Assembly (NCBI RefSeq): GCF_900475885.1
Contig: NZ_LS483429.1
Location: forward strand, 1,178,001 to 1,242,000
Length of the DNA: 64,000 nt
Direction: 5' to 3'
From: Haemophilus aegyptius
GTDB lineage: Bacteria; Pseudomonadota; Gammaproteobacteria; Enterobacterales; Pasteurellaceae
A model generated the notes under the pieces. The model saw only the letters and a list, made by a program, of their open reading frames with translations, was not told the origin of the DNA and ran no database searches. Positions within the stretch are counted from its first letter, which is position 1. Every line of letters starts with the position of its first letter. The position numbers and the translations under genes are program-made. Shown one piece after another: positions 21,709-31,610 of this stretch.

Positions 21709-21735
21709 GCTGAAGTTTAAACTTCAGCTTTTTTG
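21709..21735 (+). terminator. Second copy of the sRNA-type terminator
   Basis: GCTGAAGTTTAAACTTCAGC followed by T6 is nearly the same hairpin as at 20757-20784, and both are preceded by TTAGGG 10-20 bases upstream. It lies between the Opa-like gene and hpt. It may end a second small transcript or be a duplicate left when the Opa-like gene was inserted. Confidence 0.7.
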
Positions 21736-21782
21736 TAAAATAGCAAACGATTTTATTCCCTGTCATTTCATAAGGAAACACA

Positions 21783-22324
21783 ATGAAAAAACACCACGTA
21801 GATGTTTTAATTTCAGAGAACGATGTTTATGCTCGTATTGCTGAATTAGGAGCTCAAATTACAAAATTTTATCAAGAAAAACAGATCGATAGCCTTGTTG
21901 TCGTAGGGCTTTTACGTGGTTCCTTTATGTTTATGGCGGATATCGTTCGTCAGATAAATTTACCTGTGGAAATTGAATTTATGACTACTTCAAGTTATGG
22001 CACTGGCATGACCACGAATCACGACGTTCGTATTACCAAAGATTTGGACGGCGATATAAAAGGTAAACACGTTTTATAATTGTGGAAGATATTATTGATA
22101 CGGGCTATACGTTGGAAAAAGTGCGTGATATTTTGAATTTGCGTGAGCCTGCGAGCCTTACAATTTGTACGTTACTTGATAAACCTTCTCGCCGCGAAGT
22201 GGAAGTGCCTGTTGAATGGATTGGTTTTGAAATTCCTGATGAATTTGTGGTGGGGTATGGTATCGATTACGCACAACGCCATCGTAATTTAGGCTATATC
22301 GGTAAAGTTGTTTTAGAAGAATAA
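21783..22324 (+). pseudogene. hpt: Hypoxanthine phosphoribosyltransferase, frameshifted
   Basis: Hpt salvages hypoxanthine and guanine with PRPP. The N-terminal 98 codons ([31 protein letters not shown]) end at TAA 22077-22079. The next frame carries on at once with [14 protein letters not shown], the PRPP-binding loop, to 22324. The junction reads GTTTTATAATTGTG, where the intact form would be GTT TTA ATT GTG, so two extra bases (TA) break the gene exactly before the PRPP loop. A GTG at 22082 is the first codon of the second half. Either the gene is inactivated here or the assembly has an error; the rest is well conserved. Confidence 0.88.
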
Positions 22325-22337
22325 TTTGATTTTATTG

Positions 22338-22383
22338 AAAAGTGCGGTTGAAATTTTAAATGAATTTTTAGCCGCACTTTTTT
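22338..22383. terminator. Inverted uptake-signal pair after hpt
   Basis: AAAAGTGCGG and CCGCACTTTT form a stem around a 24-base loop, followed by T's. It ends hpt transcription and abuts the truncated end of the IS605-type element. Confidence 0.8.
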
Positions 22384-22645
22384 ATACACCTTTTAGGCTG
22401 TTTACTAACGTAGAAACTGCCACTTTCGGCGGATATTCAATGAGTAAATGAACGTGATCGTCTTCGCCGTCAAACTCGACTAATTTTGCTTCAAAATCAT
22501 TGCAGACGCTTTCGAAAATCAAATTGAGATCATCTAAAATCGCTTTTGTAAAAACATCATGGCGGTATTTTGTAACAAAGGCCAAGTGAACGTACATATT
22601 AAAAACGCAATGTCTGCCGTGTCTGATTTCAGTTTCTTTTTTCAT
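22382..22645 (-). pseudogene. tnpA: IS200/IS605 transposase TnpA, truncated
   Basis: TnpA is a Y1 HUH single-strand transposase. ATG 22645 (MKKETEIRHGRHCVF) gives 87 residues, against about 140-155 for the family. The HUH motif is present (EDDHVHLLIEYPP), but the protein ends at SLKGV, before the helix with the catalytic tyrosine. It cannot carry out strand transfer. The break coincides with an uptake signal. Confidence 0.88.
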
Positions 22646-22690
22646 AGACCAAGTATAGAATATGGAAAAATCATATTCTAAACCTTGCCA

Positions 22691-23827
22691 ATGCAATTAC
22701 GCAAAGCCTTTAAGTTCGAAATAATGCCAAACGGCGAGCAAATCCGCAGAATTAAGCAGTTCTGTGGTTGCTCTCGTTTTGTGTTTAATCGGGCGTTGGC
22801 TTGGCAGAATGAGCAATATGAGCAAGATAATAGCGTCAAGTTCAGTTATACGAAAATAGCTAATCTGCTTCCGCAATGGAAAAAAGAACTGCTTTGGCTC
22901 AAAGACTGCCATTCCCAAGTACTTCAACAGTCGTTAAAAGACCTTGAAAGTGCGTTCAAAAACTTCTTTCAAAAGCGTGCTGATTTCCCGAAATTCAAGA
23001 AAAAAGGCTTGAAAGAGAGCTTTCGTTTTCCTCAAGGTTGCAAACTGGAACAACAAAATAACCGCTTGTATCTCCCGAAAATCGGTTGGGTTCGCTATCG
23101 CAACAGCCGCGATGTCGTCGGCGAAATTAAAAACGTCACGGTGAGCCAAAAGAGCGGTCGTTTTTTTGTCAGTATTCAAACGGAATTTGAATATGAAATC
23201 CCAATGCATAAAGGTGGAGAAATTGGCATAGATATGGGCGTTGCCCGTTTTGCAACACTTTCAGGCGGTGAATATTTTGAGCCGTTGAATGCCTTTAAAA
23301 TCTACAAAGGCAAACTAGCGAAACTACAACGCCGACTTAAAAATAAGGTTAAATTTAGCCAAAACTGGCTGAAATTAAAGGCGAAAATCGCCAAATTGCA
23401 CCACAAAATCGCCAACTGTCGTAAAGACTTCTTGCACCAAACTTCAAGCAAAATCAGCAAAAACCACGCGATGATCTACGTTGAAGATTTACAGGTGTCA
23501 GCTATGTCCAAATCAGCCAAAGGCACAGCGGAAGAACACGGCAAGAATGTGAAACAGAAATCAGGTTTGAACCGAGCGATACTAGACCAATCTTGGTTCG
23601 AGTTCCGCCGTCAGTTGGACTATAAAACGCAATGGCTAGGCGGTTTTTTAGTCGCTGTTCCACCGCAGAATACCAGTCGAACTTGTCCTTGTTGCGGTTA
23701 TACCGCTAAGGAAAATCGCCAAACGCAGGCTGATTTTGAATGCGTAGAATGCGGCTATACGGAAAATGCGGATGTGGTTGGAGCGTTAAACATTTTGGAG
23801 CGTGGGCGAGCTATCGTCCAAGCGTAA
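22691..23827 (+). CDS. tnpB: RNA-guided nuclease-family protein TnpB (IS605 OrfB)
   Basis: TnpB proteins are compact RuvC nucleases guided by an RNA made from the element's right end. ATG 22691 (MQLRKAFKFEIMP) is preferred; TTG 22685 is an in-frame alternative. The 378-residue protein looks complete. It has the N-terminal helical region, RuvC-I GIDMGVARFATLSGG near residue 178, RuvC-II YVEDLQVSAMSK near 265, a zinc finger CPCCGY...CVECGY near 336-355, and RuvC-III NADVVGALNIL near 358. All three acidic positions are present, so it may be active although its tnpA is dead. Confidence 0.93.
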   Translation: MQLRKAFKFEIMPNGEQIRRIKQFCGCSRFVFNRALAWQNEQYEQDNSVKFSYTKIANLLPQWKKELLWLKDCHSQVLQQSLKDLESAFKNFFQKRADFPKFKKKGLKESFRFPQGCKLEQQNNRLYLPKIGWVRYRNSRDVVGEIKNVTVSQKSGRFFVSIQTEFEYEIPMHKGGEIGIDMGVARFATLSGGEYFEPLNAFKIYKGKLAKLQRRLKNKVKFSQNWLKLKAKIAKLHHKIANCRKDFLHQTSSKISKNHAMIYVEDLQVSAMSKSAKGTAEEHGKNVKQKSGLNRAILDQSWFEFRRQLDYKTQWLGGFLVAVPPQNTSRTCPCCGYTAKENRQTQADFECVECGYTENADVVGALNILERGRAIVQA

Positions 23828-23829
23828 AT

Positions 23830-23969
23830 ATCAGGCTGGGACACAGCCGTAGAGCTTGTGAAGTGAACTTCATTGAGAGGTCAGCAACAAGAACCCACCG
23901 AGAGTAGCCCGCGCAAAGCGTGGGAGCTGGTAGGAATCTCTGTCCTTTAGGGCGGGGAGGATGTCAAAA
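23830..23969 (+). ncRNA. Predicted reRNA (omega-RNA) scaffold of TnpB
   Basis: In IS605 elements the guide RNA overlaps the tnpB 3' end and the right end and reads into flanking DNA. The region after tnpB has consecutive stems: GAAGT/ACTTC, CCCGCGC/GCGTGGG and CUCUGUCC/GGGCGGGG (kept as RNA by G-U pairs). The guide would be the + strand from about 23970, which lies in the 3' end of nrdG. The 5' end is not defined here. Confidence 0.6.
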
Positions 23970-24431
23970 CTTAAATCGATGAATAATTTGATTTGCGGAA
24001 CCTCGCCAAACTAAACTTGGGTCTGCCTGTTCTTGAATAAACTTCCCATCAATTAACACATCAATATAAGGCAACATTGCACGTTGTTGTTCATCTAATT
24101 CATCTAGTTTATAACCCGTCCAAACCCAGATGTCTTTATCGGGGCATTCTTGTTTTACACGTTGCACAAAGGGCAATAATGTTTCTACGTTGCGCGGATG
24201 AAGTGGATCGCCACCTGAAAGCGTCAGACCTTGGCGTTTAATGCGTGTGTCTTTTAAATCATTGATGATTTGTTGTTCCATTGCTTTATCAAATAATACA
24301 CCCGCTGAAAATGACCAACTTTTTTGGTTGTAGCAACCTTTGCAAGCGTGCGTACAGCCACTGACGAAAAGTGTGCATCTTGTACCTTCGCCATTGATAA
24401 CATCGGTCGGGTAGTATTGGAGGTAGTTCAT
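23964..24431 (-). CDS. nrdG: Anaerobic ribonucleotide reductase activase NrdG
   Basis: NrdG is a radical-SAM enzyme that makes the glycyl radical on NrdD. The 155-residue protein has the cluster motif CTHACKGC (three spaced cysteines) near residue 26, GLTLSGGDPLHP near 73 and VWTGY near 107. It ends IIHRFKF, and its TGA overlaps the right end of the IS605-type element. nrdD is not in the window. Confidence 0.95.
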   Translation of the reverse strand: MNYLQYYPTDVINGEGTRCTLFVSGCTHACKGCYNQKSWSFSAGVLFDKAMEQQIINDLKDTRIKRQGLTLSGGDPLHPRNVETLLPFVQRVKQECPDKDIWVWTGYKLDELDEQQRAMLPYIDVLIDGKFIQEQADPSLVWRGSANQIIHRFKF

Positions 24432-24495
24432 TTCATTAAAATCCTGAAAATGTGGCTTAAATTCTCGCCAAATTCACCGCACTTTTGAATTAGTC

Positions 24496-24525
24496 TTTGC
24501 AATACGGCGGTAATTTTTGCATAAT
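24496..24525 (+). promoter_or_regulatory. Promoter of ffs
   Basis: TTTGCA (24496-24501), an 18-base spacer and CATAAT (24520-24525) lie upstream of the 4.5S RNA. A short 5' precursor would be removed by processing. Confidence 0.55.
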
Positions 24526-24552
24526 AGCACGCAATCGCATTGCGATATCAAT

Positions 24553-24662
24553 GGAAACCTTCTCGGTCTCTCGCAACGGTGTCTGGTTTACTCGGTCAGG
24601 TCCGGAAGGAAGCAGCCAAAGTCGGAATTACTGTGTGCCGAGAAGAAGCTGGGAAGGTTTCC
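24553..24662 (+). ncRNA. ffs: 4.5S RNA of the signal recognition particle
   Basis: The conserved SRP domain IV core is intact: GGTCAGGTCCGGAAGGAAGC followed by AGCCAAAG. The RNA folds as one long hairpin whose ends pair, GGAAACCTTC with the 3' GGGAAGGTTTCC. It binds Ffh for co-translational targeting. Ends are set from the closing helix and are accurate to a few bases. Confidence 0.96.
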
Positions 24663-24678
24663 GCCCAACTTCCTTTTC

Positions 24679-26409
24679 TCATACTCGCTCAATCAATCTT
24701 TTAAAGAACCCATTTTCTTTTGTGATTAAACTATTGTAATCGCCTTCTTCGATTAATCTTCCGTTATCAATTACACAAATTTTATCGAATTGTTCAATTG
24801 AACTGAGACGGTGAGTGACCATAATTAGGGTTTTATTTTCGGCATGTTGCAGAATCAAACGTAAAATTTGACGTTCAGTTTCGCGATCTAAGCCTTCTGT
24901 TGGTTCATCCAATAATAAAATTGGTGCATTATTGAGTAAAATACGCGCTAAACCTAAACGGCGTTGTTCCCCACCAGAAAGCGGGCGACCGCCATCTCCC
25001 AGCCAAAGATTTAAACCTTTTCCTTCTTGCTCAAGCAATTTGCTTAAACCAACTTGATGTAGCACTTCAATCATTTGTTCATCAGAAATTTTATCCGCAC
25101 TTGCAAATTGTAAATTTTGACGAAGTGTATCGCTGAATACGTGAACACGTTGAGTTAAAAAACAAATTTGGCGGCGTAATGTTTCTTCTGAATAGGTGGA
25201 AATGGGTTTTTCTGCCAATAAAAGCTCACCTTGATTCGCATCATAATTGCGTACTAAAAGTTGAAGAAGTGAAGATTTCCCACTTCCAGTTTTGCCTAAA
25301 ATAGCAATTTTTTGTCCTTGTTCTAAATCTAATGTCAGATTTTTTAATGCGAGTGTTTCTTGTTCGGGATAGGAAAAATTTAAATTCTTCGTAGAAATTA
25401 ACCGCACTTTTGTTTTAAATTCCTCGTTACCATTAAACTCAACAAGCGGTTTTTGCTCAATGATTTCGGTCACACGCTCTGCTGCTGCAATCACTTGACC
25501 TATATGTAAAAATGCTGCCCCCAATGGCATGATAATCTCAAAGGCGGCAAGTGCAGCAAAAGTGAAAAGTGCAATATAAGCCGTGCGATATTCATCTGTG
25601 CCAAAATCGGCGTTACTTGCAAACCATAGCATTCCAGAAATCAACAAACCATTAAGAAAGAGAACAAGTGCGGTAGAAAATCCGCTTAATTTTGCTTCTT
25701 TGGCTTGATCTTCCTGCCATGTTTTTTCTGTGGCTGACATTTTCTCTTTTAATTTATCTTCTGCATTAAATAATAAAAGCTCGGCTTGTGCTTGGATAAA
25801 TTCTAAAAACTGGGTTCGATAGGTCGCGCGTGCTTGGATTAAGCGTTCACCAAATTGCTGTCCTAGTCGATAGAAAACAGTTGGGATAATCATTAATAAA
25901 ATTAACAAAAATAAGCCTAAACCAAGTGCGAGTGGAATATTGATAAAGCTAAGTCCAATCGTTATGGCAATGATTACAAATACAGCAGTGAAAAATGGTG
26001 CAAGTAAACGTAAATAGAGGCTATCAAGTGTATCCACATCGGAAACTAAACGATTTAATAAATCGCTGTTGCGATAACGATTTAACACAGCTGGACTTAA
26101 AGGAATAATTTTTTCAAATACTTGCACGCGTAATTTGGACAAAATGCGGAATGTTGCATCATGCGTCACTATTTTTTCAAAATAGCGCATGACGGTTCGC
26201 CCGATAGCTAAACCTCGCACACTGGCTGAAGGGTAGAAAAAGTTAAATAGCGTGCCTAGTCCTGCAATGGCTGTAGCGGCTAAAAACCAGCCTGAAACGG
26301 TAAGCAAGCTCATGCTAGATCCCAACCCTAAAATCATCAGCACCAAGCCTAAAATAAGCGGAAATTTGGCGAATTTAAATAAACGTATAAACGGAAGTAA
26401 TGTGCGCAT
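24679..26409 (-). CDS. cydC: Cysteine/glutathione ABC exporter subunit CydC
   Basis: CydDC exports cysteine and glutathione to the periplasm and is needed for cytochrome bd assembly. The 576-residue half-transporter has six membrane segments (about residues 15-300) and an ATPase domain: Walker A LGKTGSGKSS near 373, signature LSGGEQRRLGLARIL near 484, Walker B PILLLDEPTEGLD. Its start overlaps the cydD stop (TAATG), so the pair is coupled. It ends shortly after the convergent ffs. Confidence 0.96.
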   Translation of the reverse strand: MRTLLPFIRLFKFAKFPLILGLVLMILGLGSSMSLLTVSGWFLAATAIAGLGTLFNFFYPSASVRGLAIGRTVMRYFEKIVTHDATFRILSKLRVQVFEKIIPLSPAVLNRYRNSDLLNRLVSDVDTLDSLYLRLLAPFFTAVFVIIAITIGLSFINIPLALGLGLFLLILLMIIPTVFYRLGQQFGERLIQARATYRTQFLEFIQAQAELLLFNAEDKLKEKMSATEKTWQEDQAKEAKLSGFSTALVLFLNGLLISGMLWFASNADFGTDEYRTAYIALFTFAALAAFEIIMPLGAAFLHIGQVIAAAERVTEIIEQKPLVEFNGNEEFKTKVRLISTKNLNFSYPEQETLALKNLTLDLEQGQKIAILGKTGSGKSSLLQLLVRNYDANQGELLLAEKPISTYSEETLRRQICFLTQRVHVFSDTLRQNLQFASADKISDEQMIEVLHQVGLSKLLEQEGKGLNLWLGDGGRPLSGGEQRRLGLARILLNNAPILLLDEPTEGLDRETERQILRLILQHAENKTLIMVTHRLSSIEQFDKICVIDNGRLIEEGDYNSLITKENGFFKRLIERV

Positions 26410-28169
26410 TATTGGATATCCTGTTGTCGTTGAGCGAGTAGTTCAGCAAAGAAACCTTGATGTTGTAATTCGGTAAATTTACCTTGCTGTACTATTTCTC
26501 CTCGTTGCATCACAAAAATTTGATCACATAGTTTTAAATCTTCAATTCGGTGTGTAATCATCAGTGTAGTTTGATGCTGACTTGCTTCATTCAATGCTTG
26601 TAAAACAAGATTTTCTGATTGCGCATCTAGGCTTGCGGTTGGCTCATCGAGCAGAAGTAAATCGCCTTTGCGTAACAATGCCCGAGCAATAGCAAGGCGT
26701 TGTGCTTGTCCCACAGAAATGCCTAATCCACCATCTTTTATTTCGTGATGAAGTCCAAGTTTATCGGTAAATTCTTTCGCTTGAGAACGCATTAAAGCTT
26801 GATTAATTTCTTCATCGTTGGCTTGAATATTGCCAAGTAGTAAGTTTTCTTTAATTGTGCCTTGTAATAACAATGGATTTTGTCCTACCCAGGCAATATG
26901 TTTGCGCCAGTCAGCTAGATTACTTTCGCGAAGTTCTTGCCCATTAATTTTAAGAGAACCCTCATAAGGTAAAAAGCCCAAAATCGCATTTATTAATGAG
27001 GTTTTCCCTGCGCCACTTTGCCCTACAAGCGCAACATTGTGATTTGCTGGAATTTGGAAGTTTAACGGCTTGGTTAATGCTGAACCCTGTGTCGAAAGCA
27101 CCACTAAATTTTCGGCAGAAATTTCAACCGCACTTTCTAAAGAAATTGTTTTTTCATTTTGATGAACGGTTAAATAATCGGATTCTAAAAAATCAACAAT
27201 GGCATCTGCGGCACCAATACCTGCTGCACGGTCGTGGTAATAAGTGCCCAGATCGCGTAAGGGTTGATAAAATTCAGGTGCAAGAATTAAACAAAAGAAA
27301 CCTGTGAAAAGTGTAAGCGGTGCATTATAGGTACCAAATTCAATTTGACCTAAGTAGCTAAAACCAAAATAGACCGCCATCAGTGCAATGGAAATAGAGG
27401 TAAAAAATTCCAATACGGCAGAAGAGAGAAAAGCGAGTTTTAGCACATCCATTGTGGTTTCACGGAAATCTTCAGTGGCATTTTCAATATGCTCAGTTTG
27501 TTCAGAAGTGCGGTTAAAAAGACGCAAGGTTTCCAAACCGCGTAAGCGATCTAAAAATTGGGCACTGAGGCGAGAAAGGGTATCCATATTTTTTTGGCTG
27601 TTGTCAGCCGCAGCAATACCGACAATGATCATAAACAGAGGAACAAGCGGTGCGGTAATCATTAAGATTAAGCCTGCAGCCCAGTTCAAGGGAAATACAG
27701 CAATGAAAATAACCACTGGAACAATGGCTGAAAGACTTTGTTGAGGCAGAAAACGGGCATAGAAATTATGTAAGTTTTCAACTTGTTCCAACATAATGCT
27801 TGCCCAACTTCCAGCTGGTTTTTGATTGATTGTCGCAGGGCCGACAAGATGGATTTTATCCAGGATTTTTTGACGAATATGGTTGCGTAATAATTGTCCG
27901 CTTTGGAAACCTATTTTTTCGCGTGCCCATAAAATAATAGCACGCATCCCGAAGCCGATAATTAGCCCGAGAAAATAAGGAATAAGTTCATCACGAGGCA
28001 CATTTTGCATAATCAGTTTATCGAGCAACGTCGCAAGAAAATAAGTTTGTGCGACTAAAATGAATGAAGAAAGCGTAGCTAAGACAATGTTTGCACGCAT
28101 TAATTTTTTGATAGGTTCTTGTTGTGCGCGAAGCCATTTTTGTAAATATTTTTGGCGAAGTTTATTCAT
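26409..28169 (-). CDS. cydD: Cysteine/glutathione ABC exporter subunit CydD
   Basis: This is the CydD partner of CydC. I start at ATG 28169 (MNKLRQKYLQKWLRAQ); the longer open frame upstream lies over the trxB end and terminator and has no family match. The 586-residue protein has an N-terminal membrane domain and an ATPase with Walker A VGQSGAGKTS, a variant signature GISVGQAQRLAIARALL and Walker B DLLLLDEPTASLD. It follows trxB on the same strand. Confidence 0.95.
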   Translation of the reverse strand: MNKLRQKYLQKWLRAQQEPIKKLMRANIVLATLSSFILVAQTYFLATLLDKLIMQNVPRDELIPYFLGLIIGFGMRAIILWAREKIGFQSGQLLRNHIRQKILDKIHLVGPATINQKPAGSWASIMLEQVENLHNFYARFLPQQSLSAIVPVVIFIAVFPLNWAAGLILMITAPLVPLFMIIVGIAAADNSQKNMDTLSRLSAQFLDRLRGLETLRLFNRTSEQTEHIENATEDFRETTMDVLKLAFLSSAVLEFFTSISIALMAVYFGFSYLGQIEFGTYNAPLTLFTGFFCLILAPEFYQPLRDLGTYYHDRAAGIGAADAIVDFLESDYLTVHQNEKTISLESAVEISAENLVVLSTQGSALTKPLNFQIPANHNVALVGQSGAGKTSLINAILGFLPYEGSLKINGQELRESNLADWRKHIAWVGQNPLLLQGTIKENLLLGNIQANDEEINQALMRSQAKEFTDKLGLHHEIKDGGLGISVGQAQRLAIARALLRKGDLLLLDEPTASLDAQSENLVLQALNEASQHQTTLMITHRIEDLKLCDQIFVMQRGEIVQQGKFTELQHQGFFAELLAQRQQDIQ

Positions 28170-28189
28170 TGTTTTGGTCGTGATTATAG

Positions 28190-28227
28190 AAAAAGTTCCC
28201 CTCTTTAAAAGAGTTAAAAGAGGGGAA
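28190..28227 (-). terminator. Hairpin between trxB and cydD
   Basis: TTCCCCTCTTT (28196-28206) pairs perfectly with AAAGAGGGGAA (28217-28227). On the minus strand it is followed by CTTTTTC, so it likely ends or attenuates trxB transcription before cydDC. Confidence 0.75.
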
Positions 28228-28240
28228 TTGGTTAGAAGAT

Positions 28241-29248
<1,008 letters not shown>

Positions 29249-29270
29249 TTACTGATTATAAACTTTTTGC

Positions 29271-30128
29271 TTAATAAAGCAGCGAATAAAGTAATCGACG
29301 AAATTTATTTGTCAGCGGATCAGCATTGCCCATTGCGCTTAAAATAGATAAAAATTGTTGTTTAACTTCGCCATTCTGCGCGCTTAAATCTGTTTTTAAA
29401 ATGCCGAAAAGTAGTGTTAATGCTTCTTCATTTCGTCCAGCTTGATGAAGTTGTACAGCAAGTTTTATTGCAATTTCAGCTGTTGGGTTTTTAGCATAAT
29501 CAGCCTGTAATTGTTGGATTTCAGGTGTATCAGCTGCTTGAATTTGTAGCTCAATTTGTGCTTGTAATCCGTGCCAACGGCTATCTCGATCTTGCAATGG
29601 AATTTGATTTAAAATTTCTTGTGCTGGCTCCGTTTTCTTCATTGCAATATAGGTTTCCGCATAGAGCAGGGCAACATCACTGTTTTTCTTATCGGAAAGT
29701 TCCCATGCGTCTTTCAACAATGGCAATGCAGCTTCGTAATTTTCTACTTGCAAGAAATCTAATGCTTGTTGGAATTTTAAATCTTCCTCTTTAGGTAAAA
29801 TAATGCTTAATCGTTGGATTAATGACGCTTTATCAAGCATGCCTGGAAATGCATCTAATGCCTGTGCTTCTTTAAACAAATAGGTGGTTGGCAATGCTTG
29901 GATGCGGAATTGTGCAGCAATCATTTGCTCTTTTTCACAATCTACTTTTCCAAGAATAAATTGTCCTTGATATTGTTCTGCAACTTGCTCAAGTAGCACC
30001 AAAAAATCCGCCGATTCTTTATGGGTTGGCGCGTAAAAATTGATGACAAGTGGTTTTTCTAAGGATTGTTGCAGTATTTCAGTAAGATTTTGTTCGTTGA
30101 TCTCAACGATAAAAGGAAAATCAGCCAT
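29271..30128 (-). CDS. cnoX: Chaperedoxin CnoX (YbbN family)
   Basis: This is a 285-residue protein with an N-terminal thioredoxin fold (residues about 1-110) and C-terminal TPR-like helices (EEALTLLFGILKTDL). E. coli CnoX/YbbN holds chlorine-damaged proteins for GroEL and DnaK. The usual active-site region reads FYAPTHKESADF, with no cysteine of a CxxC pair, so it is not a disulfide reductase. It lies 73 bases upstream of trxB. Confidence 0.88.
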   Translation of the reverse strand: MADFPFIVEINEQNLTEILQQSLEKPLVINFYAPTHKESADFLVLLEQVAEQYQGQFILGKVDCEKEQMIAAQFRIQALPTTYLFKEAQALDAFPGMLDKASLIQRLSIILPKEEDLKFQQALDFLQVENYEAALPLLKDAWELSDKKNSDVALLYAETYIAMKKTEPAQEILNQIPLQDRDSRWHGLQAQIELQIQAADTPEIQQLQADYAKNPTAEIAIKLAVQLHQAGRNEEALTLLFGILKTDLSAQNGEVKQQFLSILSAMGNADPLTNKFRRLLYSLLY

Positions 30129-30201
30129 GTTTTATCCTTGTGAAAAAATAATGGCTGATTTTAGCAAAGTGCGGAAGATTTTAGAAACGTTTTACCATTT
30201 A

Positions 30202-31173
30202 TTAAGCAAGTTTTTCTAGGATCAATTTTCCCATCATTTCAATATGTGCATGCTCTACATTAAGTGCGGGAATATATTGATAAGATTGTCCACCATTTTT
30301 TAGAAAATTTTCTCGATTTTCTTTGTCAATTTCTTCAATGGTTTCTAAACAATCTACGGAGAAACCTGGACAAATGACAGCTATTTTATGAATGCCTTGT
30401 GGTGCTGCATTTTGAAGAAATTTATCTGTGTAAGGCTGTAGCCATTCTTCACGTCCAAAGCGAGATTGAAACGTCATTCCCCATTGGTTTTCTGTTAAGC
30501 CCAGTTTATTAACCACTGCAATAGTCGTTTGTTTACAATGTTTACGATAATAATCGCCCATTTTTTCATAACGCAAAGGAATACCGTGATAAGAAAATAG
30601 TAAAAATTCATCGGATTTTAACCGCACTTTTATGGAGTTTGCTAAGGCGTTAATGTAATTTTCATCAACATGATAAGAATGGATGAAATCAAAAGGCACT
30701 AATCCTCGTTCTTCTTTAAGAGCATTAGCGAAAGCGTCAAATACTGCGCCCGTGGTTGAGCTAGAGTATTGCGGATAAAGAGGTAAAACAATAATTCGCT
30801 CAACTTGATTTTTAAGCAAGTTTTTCACCGCACTTTGTATTGAAGGATTGCCGTACGTCATGGCAATTTCTACTTGTGTATCGATGTTTTGCTTATCTAA
30901 ATAGGCTTGTAATGCGTCTTTTTGTTGTCGTGAAATGGCAAGTAAAGGCGAGCCTTGTTCTGTCCAGATTGCTTGATAATTTTTGGCGATACGTTTTGAA
31001 CGCAATGGCAAAATAATGGCTTTAAGCAGTGGATACCATTTGCAACGGGGTAAATCTACCACGCGAGGATCCGTTAAAAATTGCCATAAATAACGGCTAA
31101 TTGACTTCGGTGTTGGGCTATCTGGCGTGCCTAGATTGGCAAGTAATACGCCGATTTTTGCGGATTTTGTCAT
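30202..31173 (-). CDS. hemH: Ferrochelatase HemH
   Basis: HemH inserts iron into protoporphyrin IX. I use ATG 31173 ([18 protein letters not shown]), which overlaps the thioesterase stop as ATGA; the upstream frame extension is inside that gene. The 323-residue protein has [17 protein letters not shown] with the metal-site histidine and [15 protein letters not shown] with the second conserved region. H. influenzae cannot make protoporphyrin from early precursors, so this enzyme allows growth on imported protoporphyrin plus iron. Confidence 0.97.
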   Translation of the reverse strand: MTKSAKIGVLLANLGTPDSPTPKSISRYLWQFLTDPRVVDLPRCKWYPLLKAIILPLRSKRIAKNYQAIWTEQGSPLLAISRQQKDALQAYLDKQNIDTQVEIAMTYGNPSIQSAVKNLLKNQVERIIVLPLYPQYSSSTTGAVFDAFANALKEERGLVPFDFIHSYHVDENYINALANSIKVRLKSDEFLLFSYHGIPLRYEKMGDYYRKHCKQTTIAVVNKLGLTENQWGMTFQSRFGREEWLQPYTDKFLQNAAPQGIHKIAVICPGFSVDCLETIEEIDKENRENFLKNGGQSYQYIPALNVEHAHIEMMGKLILEKLA

Positions 31174-31586
31174 AAATTGATTACGGAAAGGGTTAATCGA
31201 GAAACACAACAAAGTTTATTCTCTTCTGTGCGGATGTCAATTTGCCAAACTTGGATATTTCTGCCTAAATTAATTGGCGTGGCTCTTGCGGTTACTTTAC
31301 CTGAACTAACAGGGCGAAGATGATTGGCGTTAATATCCAATCCCACCGCAGATTTGCCTTCTTCTAAACAAAGCGAACCCGCAAGAGAACCAATTGTTTC
31401 AGCTAAAGCAACAGAAACCCCGCCATGCAATACACCAAACGGCTGCATAGTACGATGATCCACTGGCATTGTCGCTTCAATCCAATCTTCTCCAAAAGCA
31501 GAAATTTCAATGCCAAGATGGCTAACTGCACTGTTGGTGCAGAGTTGATTTAAGTTTTTGAGGGTAAAAGTTTTTTTCCAGAGCAT
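31170..31586 (-). CDS. Hotdog-fold acyl-CoA thioesterase (YdiI/MenI type)
   Basis: The 138-residue protein is a PaaI/YdiI-type hotdog thioesterase. [24 protein letters not shown] near residue 45 contains the active-site region, with the catalytic carboxylate in ALAETIGS. E. coli YdiI acts on 1,4-dihydroxy-2-naphthoyl-CoA in menaquinone synthesis; that substrate here is inference. It overlaps the hemH start by four bases, suggesting coupling. Confidence 0.88.
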   Translation of the reverse strand: MLWKKTFTLKNLNQLCTNSAVSHLGIEISAFGEDWIEATMPVDHRTMQPFGVLHGGVSVALAETIGSLAGSLCLEEGKSAVGLDINANHLRPVSSGKVTARATPINLGRNIQVWQIDIRTEENKLCCVSRLTLSVINL

Positions 31587-31610
31587 TTAATCTATTCCAT
31601 ATTATCAATT

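Larger units (their letters stand above)
22381..23969 (+). mobile_element. IS605-type element, left end lost, right end intact
   Basis: The divergent tnpA (-) and tnpB (+) arrangement is that of IS605. The tnpA side is cut off at the hpt terminator, so the left-end hairpin is gone. The right end keeps two hairpins: CCCGCGC/GCGTGGG (23908-23924) and CTCTGTCC-TTTA-GGGCGGGG (23938-23957), then GGATGTCAA. The right end overlaps the nrdG stop codon. The exact right edge cannot be fixed without an empty site. Confidence 0.85.

Noticed and set aside
22071-22085. Programmed frameshift in hpt
   Set aside because: There is no slippery heptamer or downstream structure; the extra TA looks like a simple insertion.
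22697-23209. Minus-strand frames opposite tnpB
   Set aside because: They are shadows of tnpB with no family features.
23879-23896. 15-base match (CAGCAACAAGAACCC) between the IS605 right end and the Ibs-like locus at 43441
   Set aside because: Matches of this length are expected by chance in 64 kb, and the flanks differ apart from a few bases; no evidence of shared origin.
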